DNA of 64,000 nt, taken from Apiotrichum sp. Y4204 (Eukaryota > Basidiomycota > Tremellomycetes > Trichosporonales > Trichosporonaceae). The position numbers and the translations under genes were made by a program. The stretch is taken from contig JAMYHL010000095.1 in assembly GCA_025531455.1 (NCBI GenBank), positions 1 through 64,000 on the forward strand, read 5' to 3'. Positions 43,922-55,251 of the stretch are shown piece after piece (the stretch's first letter is position 1; each line of letters opens with the position of its first letter). Under the pieces are notes generated by a model. That model was not told the DNA's origin, searched no databases, and worked only from the letters and a program-made list of their open reading frames with translations.

Positions 43922-44869
43922 ATGCCCAAGGACGCCGCCCCCGAGGTTATGCCCGAGCTCGGGCTCGACACGCTCTTCAGCATGCGCGGCAAGGTCGCGC
44001 TCGTCACTGGTGGTGCGACCGGTATTGGCCGCATGATCGCTGCTGCGTACGTCCGCAACGGCGCAAAGGTGTACATTGCCAGCCGCAAGCTCTCCGACCT
44101 CGAGCGCGTCGCTGCGCAGCTTTCGGAGGTTGGCGCGTCTACCGGCGGAAAGTGCATCCCGATTCAGGCCGATGTCGGAAACAAGGCTGGCTGCGACGCC
44201 CTCGCCGACCAGATCAAGCAGCGCGAGACCCGCCTCGACGTCCTCGTCAACAACTCGGGTCTTACCTGGGGTGCCAAGATGACCGACTTCCCCGAGGCGT
44301 CTGGCTGGGACAAGGTCTTTGCCCTCAACGTCAAGTCGCAGTTCTACCTCACTGTCGCGCTCCTCCCGCTTCTTGAGAACGGCAAGGACAACATCAACCC
44401 CGCCTCCGTTATCAACATCGCCTCCACGGCCGCCATTTCGCCTCTCGCCGAGGGTGCGCTCTCCGCCGCCGGCAGCGGTACCTACTCGTACCAGCCGTCG
44501 AAGGCCGCGTCGCTCCACCTCACCCGCGTGCTCGCCGCTTCGCTCGCCAAGAAGCACATCACCGTCAACGCCATCTGCCCCGGTGTTTTCCCGTCCCGTG
44601 AGTCTGGAGTGTGAACTAGTGAATTCCGAGCAATATCACTTCACGACATTTTCCCTCAATGAGTTGTACTGACCCCAGGCATGACCGCGTTCGGTCTCGA
44701 GCAGAACCGCGACGTCCTCGAGGGCCACCAGCCGACCGGACGTGTCGGCACTCCCGAGGACATTGGTGGTCTCGCCCTCTTCCTCGCATCCCGCGCCGGT
44801 GCCCACTGCACTGGGACTGGCATTGTCGTCGACGGCGGTTCGTCCATCGCCCACTCGGCCAAGCTCTAA
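43922..44869 (+). CDS. short-chain dehydrogenase/reductase (SDR)
   Basis: Classical SDR of 288 aa from two exons (43922-44597, 44679-44869; 81-nt intron). Marks: TGGATGIG dinucleotide motif at residues 29-36; SRK after beta-2, which favours NADP(H); a DVGN acidic loop; NNSG; catalytic Ser in INIASTAAI; YSYQPSK with the Tyr/Lys pair; NAICPGVFPSRM joined across the intron; and a terminal VVDGGSS. This pattern is close to fungal 3-oxoacyl-ACP-reductase-like or RhlG-type enzymes. The frame stays open far upstream, but the upstream part is not conserved, so ATG 43922 (MPKDAAPEV) is chosen. Substrate is not predictable. Likely cytosolic. Confidence 0.92.
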
Positions 44870-45200
44870 GCAGTGAGACACTGCGAGAGCCGGTCTTGAA
44901 AGTCGCGAGAGGTCAGTCAAGCTGGGTGACAGAGAACCATGGCCGCTTCCCGCTCGCCTTTACTTGATCCCTTGCAGCTCATCTGACTGGCGGGGTGGCG
45001 TGGTGAAGGGATGTATCTCATCACTACATGGTATGACCGTAGGGTAGACACTGAATATGTATGTATATGCACGCTGTGGCAGCCGAGTGCAGACCTGAGA
45101 ATGTGGTGGTACTGATAGAGAGCCCTTGTCAATCTGTGAATCCGACATGCTCATACACAGGGGGCGTTCATTTCCACATGCATTCCGCGTAGCCACGAGC
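44870..45200. other. short intergenic between convergent genes
   Basis: 331 bp between the SDR stop and the end of the TXNDC17-like gene; nothing beyond 3' UTR sequence is apparent. Confidence 0.6.
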
Positions 45201-45935
45201 TTAGGCGGAACAGGTGACTCCGTTACACGTCTTCGTAGTGGACTCTCCCTCGATGCCGTTCTCGCCGGTCGCGACCGTCGCGTCGTTGGCAGCAGGCTTG
45301 TTTGCGTTCCTGACCTTGGCCTGGGCGGCCTTGATCTCGGCGCGGCGCTTGGTCCTCGCCTTATTCTCCTTGGCCATCGCATCGAAGCGAGCCCAGTCCT
45401 CATGCGCCCACTCCCAACGCGTCTTCGGGTCGACATACTCGTCGCCCTCGTGCTTCTCGAGATACGCCTCGTACTCGGTGGGACTAGCGACAAAGGCATC
45501 GAGCACACCGCCGAAGGGCACATCCGAGGGCATCAGGAAGCCGCCGGCAAGCTCGCCCTTTTCGAGGCGATACAGGACTGGCACGCCGTTAATCGCCCAT
45601 GCCTGGAGCGGCCAATTGTCCGAGTCGAAACTGGGGTCAGAATGCTCACGAAGTAGCGATCAGAGCTCCAGCTCGCTCTCGACTTACTCGGGAATGGCGA
45701 GGTACACGGCGAGCGCGTCTGGCATTAGCATACCGGAGTAACAGACTTCTTTGCACTCACAATGGTCTCCTGCACCGAAGACGCGTTCAATCTCCGGCTC
45801 GACTTCCACGCACCCGGGGCACCACTTCTTGCCGTCGGCATTGGCCTTGGCTGTAAACAGCACAAAGACCGTCGACGTGGGTGCCGCGGCAATGTCCTTG
45901 GACAGTGTCTCGAAGCTGGAGGTAGTGAGAGGCAT
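45201..45935 (-). CDS. thioredoxin-fold protein, TXNDC17-like
   Basis: A 211-aa protein from three exons (45761-45935, 45688-45718, 45201-45630). The N-terminal half is a thioredoxin-like domain: FVLFTAKANADGKKWCPGC with a CPGC redox site at Cys39-Cys42 and EVEPEIERVF after it. The middle 31-nt exon supplies a strand (ALAVYLAIP), and GVPVL carries the cis-proline. This matches the TXNDC17/DUF953 family, small disulfide reductases that usually carry a CPDC site. The C-terminal 90 residues are an added charged extension (Lys/Arg/Glu/Ala-rich helix, WEWAHEDWARFDAMAKENKA) ending near a Cys pair, absent from the animal protein. Likely a cytosolic reductase; partner unknown. Confidence 0.8.
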
Positions 45936-48176
45936 TGTTGATGTGAAGAAGGGGGGTGAAGAAAAGCCAGTGAGGTTCAAGTCTCCGTCTTTGTAGTCCG
46001 AGCGCCAGCGAGCTCAATCGCGCGGCCATACGAGTAGTGTCGCTGTCACCACATGTTTGTACCTGTTCCGCGCGAGCCCGCTCTTGTTTGGTCAAAGTCA
46101 GCAATCGCGCTATCTCATGAGCTCGTGATTAACTTGACCGCGTGGGGACTGCTAGGCAAGGCACAGGCTCAAGGGCTAGCTACTTGTTTGTGTCTCACTA
46201 CCAGATATCGTGCTCGCGCTATGAAGCGTCATTCAGTGACGGCCAGTGCGGGGTCCACATGGAGCACCATAACGCACTCGAACGCACTCGGGTCCACTCT
46301 GCCCGGTCAGCTTCTATTTCTGTCATTTCTGGACACTAGCTGAATCTTATCTTGTTGACAAACAATAAATCTCAAATCTCCGCAATGGAGTGGAGCTGGT
46401 GAAACGCGTAAAACGCGTCCCACATGGGTCACAAGGGGCGTTCCTGCGTACCTTCGTCGTCGGCACCACAGAGCACCAAATAAACTAGCGATATCCCGCT
46501 GTGACGCTCTTCATGTCGCGGCCTCTTGCATTCGCGTCCGACAGTTTCCGCCATCACCTGGCACTACGGACATTGCCGAGCGACGATCACTCGCCCCTCG
46601 CCCATTGCCCAACCCTCGTCCCACACTGATCGGTCCAGGTCACAGAATCGCTCCTGAGGCCTGAAGCCCCGCATGGTGGCCAACTCCCCCGGCGTTCAAG
46701 TGCGCGTGGTTGCACGTCACACAGCGGACATGGCTTGTCTCCTCGTGTAACTCGTGCATGTCCGTGCAGTTCAACCCACCTTGTTGTCCTGCATTCGGCA
46801 TGCAATATGGCGAAGTGAGCATCCTTTACGTTTCATCCGTCCTTTTATCCGTTGCGCTCGAGGTGTTTGGCCGGCTCGAGTGTGAGTGCACCCGCACCAA
46901 AGGCTGCCACGGTATTGTACTGAGAGTTTGGGAGGAGTCGAAGAATGCTCGCAGGGGAATGGGGCCGAAGATCTTGCGGCGGAACTGTCTCTCCCTCTGC
47001 CTCCCGTCTTCGGGACCTGTGTACGGTAGAGAGTCGCTTGGGCGTGACCAGCGCCCCGGGGCGTGGTTGGGGTATGAACAGTGCCCTCCGCTGATGTGTC
47101 AGGCAGGGTGGCGCGTCACTCTTGACGCATGCACTGGTCCCGAAGTAAGTACATGTCCCCTCTCGAGACCGCACTCAATGATCGGTGACCCACCTTGTCG
47201 CCCTCACCTGACGATGCCCGCACTCATCGCCACCCACGGGAACGACCGCTACTCATCGAAGAGATCGCCACGATGCTGTTTCGGGGATGGAGCCGGAAGT
47301 GTGATCAGAATAGGCCCTCGGCGGCGGATTGAGTGCACAATAACCCGCAATCCCCTTGGACATGGGGATGGTGACGAACAGAAGGTGTTTCCTCCTTGAG
47401 AATGTCGCGCAAGCTTGGCCTACCTTGATGGGACGGCTTCTCTTTGCCAGCGATCCCCAGTGACAGACGTCCGCGAAGTGACGCTTGCAATCCGAAATGC
47501 CACATTCATGTGTGTACAGAAAGGACCCATGCCCATGAATGCAGACACCGAGATGTAAGGAAGGACTTGTCGCTGAGCATCACCATATTCTTTGCAGGAG
47601 CAACTGGTGTGAACGAGTTATCACGTTCGTTATCAGTGTCAGTCTTATCTCCGGCAGTGACGAGGGGATGCGTCGCCGCCCTGCCTAGTCCGCGGCCGCT
47701 TCAGCACGAGTCCCGAGCCTTTTCCGAGCCGATCCCTATCTGCCGTGATGACGTACAAGCCGGCGACGTCGGCCGGACTCGGTTATCCTATCGGTCGCGT
47801 CCACGAGGGAGGGTCAAAGCCAATGACTTTCAGAGGTGGTGGCCCTTCACTCAGTATGGCTTGTGCGGGTTTGTGGCCCCACCCCATGCTTGCAAGGTGC
47901 ATCGGTTTCTGTTCAAAAGTGATCTGTGCGATAGGGTCAAAGTGGGCTGTGTTGGTGGTAAGCGCCTGCGTTGCGCTTGATCTCAATTTGCTTCACAATC
48001 CGCTGCCTCGGTGTTCACTCGGCATGGCGTCATGCTTCATGCACTGCTCAACTGCGCGTCCATCTGCTGTCCACTCCACTCCGTCGTGCTCGTTCTTGTG
48101 CTCCTGCGCTCGTCACGGCATTGCTGCTAGGCCCCCTGGGCCGTCATGCATCTCTACTTATACGCTCGTGATAGAC
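45936..48176. other. gene-poor intergenic region
   Basis: About 2.2 kb. A 229-codon plus frame at 46710-47399 has odd composition and no recognisable family. A long plus frame from 47745 mostly runs antisense to the MDH gene and is a shadow. No RNA gene was seen. Confidence 0.5.
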
Positions 48177-49961
48177 TTAGGCCTTGTTGACAAAGTCGAC
48201 ACCCTTGGCGATGTTCTTCTTGAGCTCGGGGAGAGCGGCGGCGAGGAGCTCCTTCTCCTCGGCGGAGAGCGAGCCAAGCTCGTTGATCTTCTTGACACCC
48301 TCGGGGCCAAGCTCGACGTTCGAGGCGAAGAAGTCAATGCCCTCGCCCTTGAAGAGGGGCGACTCGACAAATGTGGGCTCGACGACGCCAGACTCGCCGG
48401 AGAGACCACGGAGGAGCGAGTCGGTGAAGCGGGCACCGGCGTAGCCCATGGAGAGGGTGGCGGAGCCAGCGCCGGCCTTGGCCTGGACGACCTCGTCACC
48501 ACCGAACTGGATGCGGTGGACGAGGGCCTTGTAGGCCTCACCGGTGACGTCCTTGCCCTGAGGAGTCTGCGAGAGGAGGGGAATGATGGTGACACCCGAG
48601 TGGCCACCGACGACGGTGACCTTGATGTCCTTGGGGTCGGCGTGCTTGACCTCGGCGAGGAAGCGCGAGGCACGGACAACGTCAAGGGTGGTGATACCGA
48701 AGATGCGCTTGGGGTCGTAGACACCGGCCTTCTTGTAGACCTCGGCCCAGATGGGGACGGTCGAGTTGACGGGGTTGGCAATGATACCAATGAGCGCCTT
48801 GGGGGCATACTTGGCGGAGGCCTCGGCGAGGGTCTGGACAATCGAGGCGTTGGTGTTGAAGAGGTCGTCACGGGTCATGCCGGGCTTGCGGGGGACACCG
48901 GCGGGGATGATGACAACATCGGCACCAGTAAGGGCACCCTCGATGCTGTCTGTCAGTGATTGCGGTGGGAGTGGGGCCGGAGTCACGTCGAAGGGCGTCG
49001 GGCACTGATAGATTACGAAGCCATCACAAGGTGGAAGTGCATCGCGAACGAGGGCACTCTGGCCATGGGTCCATTCCGAACCAAGAGTAACTCCGAACTA
49101 GGACACTCCAAACCAGAATAGAATCGGACCAGAATGGCACCCCGAGCCAGAATGGTACTCCGAACGGAGACCAGAATGGCACTCTGCACCCAAATGGCAT
49201 CGCGAAAAGCCAAGCCATTCCGCAGGGCGTCATCCCGATACCGGGTGACTGTTGCGCTGGACAAGGGTCCATGGCATCGGATACACATCCACAGCGGACA
49301 AAGACTGCGCATCGGAAGAGAGGCAAGAGGCTCAGAGTTCCCGAGAGGCATGGTGTTCTAGGGCCAGGGTATTCCCGGATGAGGCCGGCCCAATTGACCG
49401 ACCAACTGTAGCCGGTTCACACAGGGGTGCGAACAGGCATGGAAAACGGTGATCGCTATCGCATCGACAGCACCGACAGCCCTGCTTCGACATGGCGCAT
49501 CTACTCACTCGTCCTTCTCGTAGCCCTTAACCTCCGAGGCGGTGTTGACGTGCGAGATGTCGGCAGCGACACCGGGGGCACCACGGACGTCGTAAAGGGC
49601 GAGCTTGGTGACCTTGGGGTTCTCCTTAATGAGAAGCGACATAGGCTGGCCTGCATGGTGTTAGCGCTGACACACATGAGCAGAGAGAGCATCGATACCA
49701 GAGCGGAAACGCGGAGACCGTATCGAGAAGCCGGTTGGAAGGTCAATGTGGCGCCTGCCATTCACCATGCACGTCCACCTTTCCAGCTCGATTTCTCGAC
49801 CAGATCTTCATCTTCCGTCATGGGTTTTTTCGCTCCCTCTTCGTTTGGAATCGATATGCACCAATGCCACCGCCGGCTCCGAGCACGGTGACCTTGTAGT
49901 CGACACGCGCGGAGGTCGAGAAGGAGCGGAGGAGCTGGGTAGAGCGACGAGCAGCGAACAT
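48177..49961 (-). CDS. MDH1: mitochondrial malate dehydrogenase
   Basis: NAD-dependent malate dehydrogenase (malate to oxaloacetate, TCA cycle), 336 aa from three exons (49862-49961, 49509-49650, 48177-48945). The N-terminus [20 protein letters not shown] is a strong mitochondrial presequence. Marks: [17 protein letters not shown] for NAD binding, joined across intron 1 (211 nt); [40 protein letters not shown] with the substrate arginines; [22 protein letters not shown]; and [12 protein letters not shown] with the catalytic His. Intron 2 (563 nt) is by far the longest in this window and contains a degenerate tandem repeat (see findings). Codon bias toward C/G-ending codons is very strong, as for a highly expressed gene. 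Identification is secure; the symbol follows yeast usage. Confidence 0.96.
49070..49205. repeat. degenerate CCAGAATGGCAC repeat inside MDH intron 2
   Basis: CCAGAATGGYAC occurs at 49130-49141, 49147-49158 and 49171-49182, with a decayed copy just upstream (CCAGAATAGAAT near 49114) and another downstream (CCAAATGGCAT near 49190). The copies are interleaved with CTCCGAAC strings (49092-49099, 49158-49165). Spacing is irregular, 17-24 bp. Confidence 0.75.
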
Positions 49962-51229
49962 TTTGACGATGTGGTTGGTTTTGATGGTGGTGAGGGGAGA
50001 TGCAAAGGGCGGTGGTGTGTGGGTTGTTTTATGGGGGAGCGTCAGTGCAGTAAGTGCCTGGCGGCTGCTGGGAAATACGAGAGGCTCTCTAGCAATGGGT
50101 CTGTCACCGAGGCGAGGCGAGGCGAGGCGAGCGAAAGGGGTCATTGGCTCGGGAGCTCGGGAGACAGAGAGAGCGATGAGAGCGACGTCGCGCGCGCGTG
50201 GCTGCGCAATGGCTCTTTCGGATCTTCTTAGTGTGGCACTTTATTCGGGCCCCTGCCGTTCCACGGACTGCTGGCTGCTGGCCGCAGCTGGTCGCTGGCT
50301 GCTGGTTGCTTGCTATCATGCTGCGCTTGCGCTGGTTAACTGGTTGTCTATTTTGCTTCTGGCACTCTCCATCCAACGGCCCGCGGAAAATATCGGAGCC
50401 ACGGCAAAACCCATCAATATCCACCCGAGAAATCCACTTAATCAGGTCACACAGTCAGATCACACAGCCAGGGGGGGACTGCCCGAATGACGCCATCGCA
50501 TTAGGAATCAGGCCATCGGGCGGGGAATGATCAGCATCTAGAAAGGCGCCAGAACAGATCGGCAAGCCTATGAAATCAATAGGCTGCCAGCTGACAGGAT
50601 TTCCGATCCAGGGGTGCCACATGCCACACGCCACATCCACATGATCTGCACACGAACACCATGCGAGAGTGAATGATCAGAAAAACATTGCCAGAACATC
50701 GCTATCCCGTTCGTTATCCGGTTATCCCTTTCCCTTGATATTAGCATAGCCAATACCTCGCGCATTGGCTATGGGCACCTCCGGCATGCCGGGGCCGGGT
50801 ATGTAGGGCCGCCTGCGGGAGCGTGTAAACCATACCAGAGGTGGGCAGCACCGAACAAGCGGCCTTGGGTGGGATGATTTCGGACAAGTGCAGCCAATAG
50901 AAACCACGGCAATCCCCGATAACATCGGCATCCTCCTAATCGCATCACCGACAGTCACCGCGTTGGCTATCACAGTTGACATCGCATTGCAATGAACCGC
51001 GGCATTCACTCTCCTGTCTGCAATATATGTTGACCGCCGGAGTAGAGAATCATGTTCATCAGTTTGTCCTTGCCCCTTCGGCGTGTCTTGTTTATCTCTG
51101 CGCTTCGCTCAACGCCAATCAGCAGCTCCTAGCCGATTCGATTCGCGTGCTCCCGTGTTCAACTCCGTCGACACGAGTATAAATAACCACCCGATACCAT
51201 TCCCTCGCTCGTCCTTCGCGCCTCTCAAA
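49962..51229. other. divergent promoter region, MDH and allantoinase
   Basis: About 1.27 kb. It holds a GGCGA pentamer run near 50110-50133 and a TATAAATAA element at 51178-51186, 43 bp before the allantoinase ATG. Frames on both strands are short and overlapping; no extra gene is supported. Confidence 0.55.
51178..51186 (+). promoter_or_regulatory. TATA box of allantoinase gene
   Basis: TATAAATAA lies 43 bp upstream of the ATG at 51230. Such a TATA fits a strongly regulated (nitrogen-responsive) gene; this is inference. Confidence 0.5.
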
Positions 51230-52824
51230 ATGACGGCCCCCAAGCTTACCATCCTCGCGCCCCGCACCGTCCTCCCCGGCCGCTCTGCGCCGGTTCCCGC
51301 CTCGATCGATATTGATGCCAACGGCCGCATCATGTCTGTCCGCGACGGCCTTACTGCCGTCGACGGCGCGCCCCTCATGCGCATTGCCGACAACAAGGTG
51401 CTCCTCCCTGGTCTCGTTGAGTGAGTGAAGATTGTGGGCGGCTTGCTCGACCCGGGGCGTCATTCCAAAGACCTCAGTGGTGGGCTCAATGGTCTGTGCC
51501 CAACTGCCCTACCTAGTGGCCTGGTCTGCCGAGCCGGCACTAGTGTCGATGCTGCCCACCTGATCGCCTGGCACGCCCATACTGACCACAGCTCGCACGT
51601 GCATCTCAACCAGCCGGGCCGCACGGCGTGGGAGGGCTTTGCGACCGGCACGGCGGCGGCCGTCGCGGGCGGTGTGACGACGCTGATCGACATGCCGCTG
51701 AACAGCATTCCCCCAACGACGACTGTGGCGAACCTTGAGGAGAAGCGTGCTGCTGCGCGCGAGACTGGCGTGTCGTGCGATGTCGGCTTCTGGGGCGGTA
51801 TCATCCCCGGCAACGCCGCCGATCTCCCCAAGCTCATCGAAGCCGGCGTCAAGGGCTTCAAGTGCTTCTTGATCAACTCGGGCGTCGACGAGTTCCCGCA
51901 GGTCAACGAGGATGACCTCGTCAAGGCGTGCAACGCGCTCGAGGGTACCGACGCGCTTGTCATGTTCCACGCAGAGTTTGAGGCCACACCACACGCGCAC
52001 GACCCGCCGGCCACCGCCGACGCGTCCCAGTACTCGACGTTCCTCAGCTCGCGCCCCCAGTCGTTCGAGACGGACGCGCTGAAGATTATCCTCAACCTCT
52101 GCAGGCGGTACCCCAACCTCCGCTTCCACATTGTCCATCTCTCTGCTTCAGAGGCGCTTCCCGCACTCCGCGCCGCCCGCGCGGGAACCGACGGCGGTGC
52201 GCCGATTAAGAACCTCACGATCGAGACGTGCTTCCACTACCTCGTGCTCCGCGCCGAGGACATTCCCCCGAACGCCACGCAGTTCAAGTGCTGCCCGCCG
52301 ATCCGTGACGAGAAGAACCGCCGTGCCATCCTCGACGCCGTCCTCGACGGCACGATCCAGTACATTGTCAGCGACCACTCGCCGTGCACCCCGGAACTTA
52401 AGAAGGGCGACTTCATGTCCGCCTGGGGCGGGGTCAGCGGCCTCGGCCTCGGCCTGCCGCTCATCTACACCGAGGTCGGCGGCCACGTCGCCCTCCCCCG
52501 CATCGTCGACTGGCTCTCGGGCATCCAGGCGCAGCAGGTGGGGCTCGAGAAGCGCAAGGGCGCGATTGAGGTTGGCCACGACGCCGACTTTGTCATCTTC
52601 GACCCCGAGGCGAATGTGGAGGTCAAGCAGGTGAGCAGAAATGGTGTACGGCGGGACTAACTCCCCAGAGCGAGCTTCTCTTCCGCAACAAGGTGTCCCC
52701 GTATGTCGGCAAGACGCTGCGCGGCCGCGTGGACGCGACGTACATCCGCGGCGAGAAGGTGTACGACGCCAGCGAGGGCGGCGTGCTCTGTGCCGGCGAC
52801 AAGGCCAAGGGTGAGCTGTTGTAA
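51230..52824 (+). CDS. DAL1: allantoinase
   Basis: Cyclic amidohydrolase that opens allantoin to allantoate in purine degradation. It has 461 aa from three exons (51230-51420, 51592-52630, 52669-52824; introns of 171 and 38 nt). Marks: LLPGLVDSHVHLNQPGR with the metal-binding His66-x-His68 rebuilt across intron 1; FATGTAAAVAGGVTTLIDMP; GVKGFKCFL, whose Lys is the carboxylated bridging residue in this family; HIVHLS; ETCFHYL; IVSDHSPCTPELK; and AWGGVSGLGLGLPL. GFWGGIIPGN and PLNSIPPTT separate allantoinases from dihydropyrimidinases. Length is standard. A cytosolic metal enzyme, likely induced by allantoin and repressed by good nitrogen. No other purine-catabolism gene is adjacent. Confidence 0.94.
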
Positions 52825-54249
52825 ATAGCGCGACGGAGTTAGAAGTGCATCTGCACACATACGGTCGAGGTGTACAGATACTCGCCCGCGAGGGCTGACA
52901 TGCAGCAATACTATTGATTTCCGCGAAACGTCAGATGAGGGTAAAAATACCATGGGACTGACCGCCAGTAGACGCTGATGTTACTAACCCACTGCTCACT
53001 GAGTAAAAGACAGACGTTCACTCGCCGGGGGTCGTCATGGCGGGCTCGACCTTCCCTTCTTGGTTGGTTTTGAAGGCATTTCGTCCAGCATCAACGTCCT
53101 GAAACCGCACGTCATATTTTGCCGAGCGTCATCTGCTGGAACTGCTTTTCTAAGTCTGCTAAACAAGGGTCGGAGCCCGATAAGGTAGGGGTGTCAGCTG
53201 CGGTGGCGCGACTGTGTGCGACCAAGTCGTGTTGTCCTGAGCCCTGTGGCCGTTGGGTAGCACCACAGCTGCTTCTAGCAATCACAATGGGATGGACTAA
53301 ATGACTTGAGATGCACGACAAGACCAATTGACTCTTCTTCACAGGCTTCACATGGCGTGGGTCATCACGAACAGGAGAGGCGCCAGTCTTTGACCGTCGA
53401 CAGGCTGTCTTCTGCAAGGCGACCCGCAAGCCGCAAGCTGCAAGCTGCAAGCTGCAAGATTCTGTTTGTCGCCCCCGTGATTCCCATGATGATGATTGTA
53501 CCTAAACGTCACGAGCCCCTTTCACCACGAACCGGCGACTCTTTCCCATCACCCAAGTTCCTGTCGCCTCCCGTCCCGTCTTTGTTCTCTAATTCTGCTT
53601 TGTGTGTTGTGCTGTGCAGTTCTGTGTGTGTGATATGGTCGACTCACAACACCACACTGACCTCACTACGTTCTGTGTTCAGTGTGGAGTGAAATTTCTC
53701 TTTCTCTGCGCCCTTGCTTGCCGACTAGGGGGTGGGCGGTGGAGGGGGGATCTGTGCGTGGGATTCCGGTACCCAGCTTCTCCGCCATATCCACACGACA
53801 CGGAGACACGGGAAGACGGCTGAGAGGATGCTGGATGCTTTCAATGACGGCAAAGTTCATATTAATTGATCCAGCACCCTGCTCTGACTAGAGACTGTAA
53901 GCCGAAGATTGAGCAGCGAGCAACGACTGTCTACAACTTTGACGAGCGACGAGCTGGCTGCAAGACTCCTCAATGCTTCAATGCTTCCTTTGAGAACACG
54001 ACGGTTGCCGGACTTGATGAGCTCATCTGCTCGAGCTGCTCACTTGTGCGCCCGGCCTCCCACGCGCCCCAGCCCCCTTGCACTCATGCACTCTTTTGCG
54101 CCCCTCCGCAGCATGCAATGCGCAGCAGCTGTGTAGTGAGCCTAGTGAGGACAAGAGGGAAAGCTTTTGTTGCTCGGGGCTTCCCCCCAAAAAGTGCTGC
54201 CACCGTGTGTGAATGTGTGCCCCACTGATCCCACTGATGGCACTGACAT
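52825..54249. other. gene-free stretch
   Basis: About 1.4 kb of short frames. A minus-strand frame ending at 53112 finishes with a natural-looking helix (DLEKQFQQMTLGKI) but has no recognisable body, so a decayed gene end is possible. A heptamer array lies at 53426-53459. Confidence 0.45.
53426..53459. repeat. GCAAGCT heptamer array
   Basis: Three perfect copies of GCAAGCT (53433-53453), flanked by degenerate GCAAGCC and GCAAGAT copies. Confidence 0.85.
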
Positions 54250-54250
54250 G

Positions 54251-55251
54251 TATATAAACAGCACCTTCCCCGCTCTCCTCTTTCTCTTTCTCTCTCTCTT
54301 CCTCAAGGCGAACAGTGTTCTTCAGCCAGTCGAATAACTGTCGCCTCATTCGTCTCAACCCTCCGCCCGCGACACGCACATCCTTGCAAGGCTCCTTTGA
54401 TGATTCCACCCGTCTTTCCACTTTGCTTATTCTTAGCAGTAAGTTTGACTGCTACCATCATCCACAGGAGAAGCACCGCTGACTTCCCCCAAGTGACGTC
54501 TGCTGAGAGTGGCACAGCGTCAGAGACGGTCGACTCGTTGGACGTCTGCAAGTCGTGCGTTTATCCTATTCGCGGGCATATGCCCTTCCTCTGGCGTCGC
54601 GTCGGTCAAGCCTCCCTCGTAGTCAAGCAGCGTTATTCTTGGGAGCACGTCCTTCACATCGCCCACGGCGGTTACGTCGTTACCTGGCCTATCGTCGTTC
54701 TTTAAGGCGCCTCATTCACATGGCCTCCAATGCTCTTTACTCTCAGTCCCGGCTTATTCTCTCTCTGTCTCGCTCTCCTCTTTACTCTCAGTTCCGGCTT
54801 TTCAAACCACCTCCTCGGTCACAACAAACTCTCTCGAGTGTTCTCGCGAGTGTCCGTTGACACAAACTTTGTCCGTCCCCTCAAGTCTTTTCGTGTCGAC
54901 TACGAAAGCTCTTCTAGTTCGTCGTTAACACTATCCTGCCGTCTCCGGCAATCAAACACCTTACTCCCGTCTCCGTCAAAAAACACACCGCCGTCTTCGG
55001 CAAACAACATCTTACTCCCGTCTCCGGCAAACAACATACCGCCGTCTTCGGCAAACAATATCTTACTCCCGTCTCCGGCAAACAACAAACACTCCAAAAA
55101 TGACCTAGACCCAAAGGTGAAGCAACGACAGCTGGCGCCCTCAAAGGTCGGGAACCAAACGTCCAACCAACTTCGTCGGCGCAGGTTGGCAGTCAAGACT
55201 CATCAACACAATCTCCATGAGCTTCAAACATCTCCTGTCTTGGGAGTTTGA
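54251..55251 (+). other. TATA-led repetitive locus, possible small secreted protein gene
   Basis: TATATAAA at 54251-54258 is followed by a long pyrimidine tract (CTTTCTCTTTCTCTC type) as at fungal start sites. Two frames then follow. ATG 54400 gives a 101-aa product with a signal-like start (MIPPVFPLCLFLAVSLTATI). ATG 54730 gives a 173-aa product that also begins hydrophobic (MLFTLSPGLFSLCLALL) and includes a 17-residue tandem repeat. A GTGCGT donor near 54556 and TCAG acceptors near 54747 could join the two in frame. I recognise no family. It could be a fast-evolving secreted protein, an RNA gene, or a decayed locus. Confidence 0.35.
54961..55088 (+). repeat. 51-bp minisatellite (2.5 copies)
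   Basis: Units begin at 54961, 55012 and 55063 (partial), exactly 51 bp apart. Each unit has two related halves ending in GGCAAACAACAT. The period is a multiple of three, and in the plus frame it encodes repeats like LLPSPANNIPPSSANNI. Confidence 0.9.

Noticed and set aside
46710..47399. 229-codon plus frame
   Set aside because: A single hydrophobic patch but otherwise random-like; no splice logic and no family match.
47745..48959. 404-codon plus-strand frame
   Set aside because: It runs antisense through the MDH exon. Its leucine/glycine/aspartate-rich product is the mirror of strongly biased MDH codons.
53112..53450. 112-codon minus frame ending DLEKQFQQMTLGKI
   Set aside because: Only the last 40 residues look protein-like; no upstream exon could be joined, so not called as a gene.
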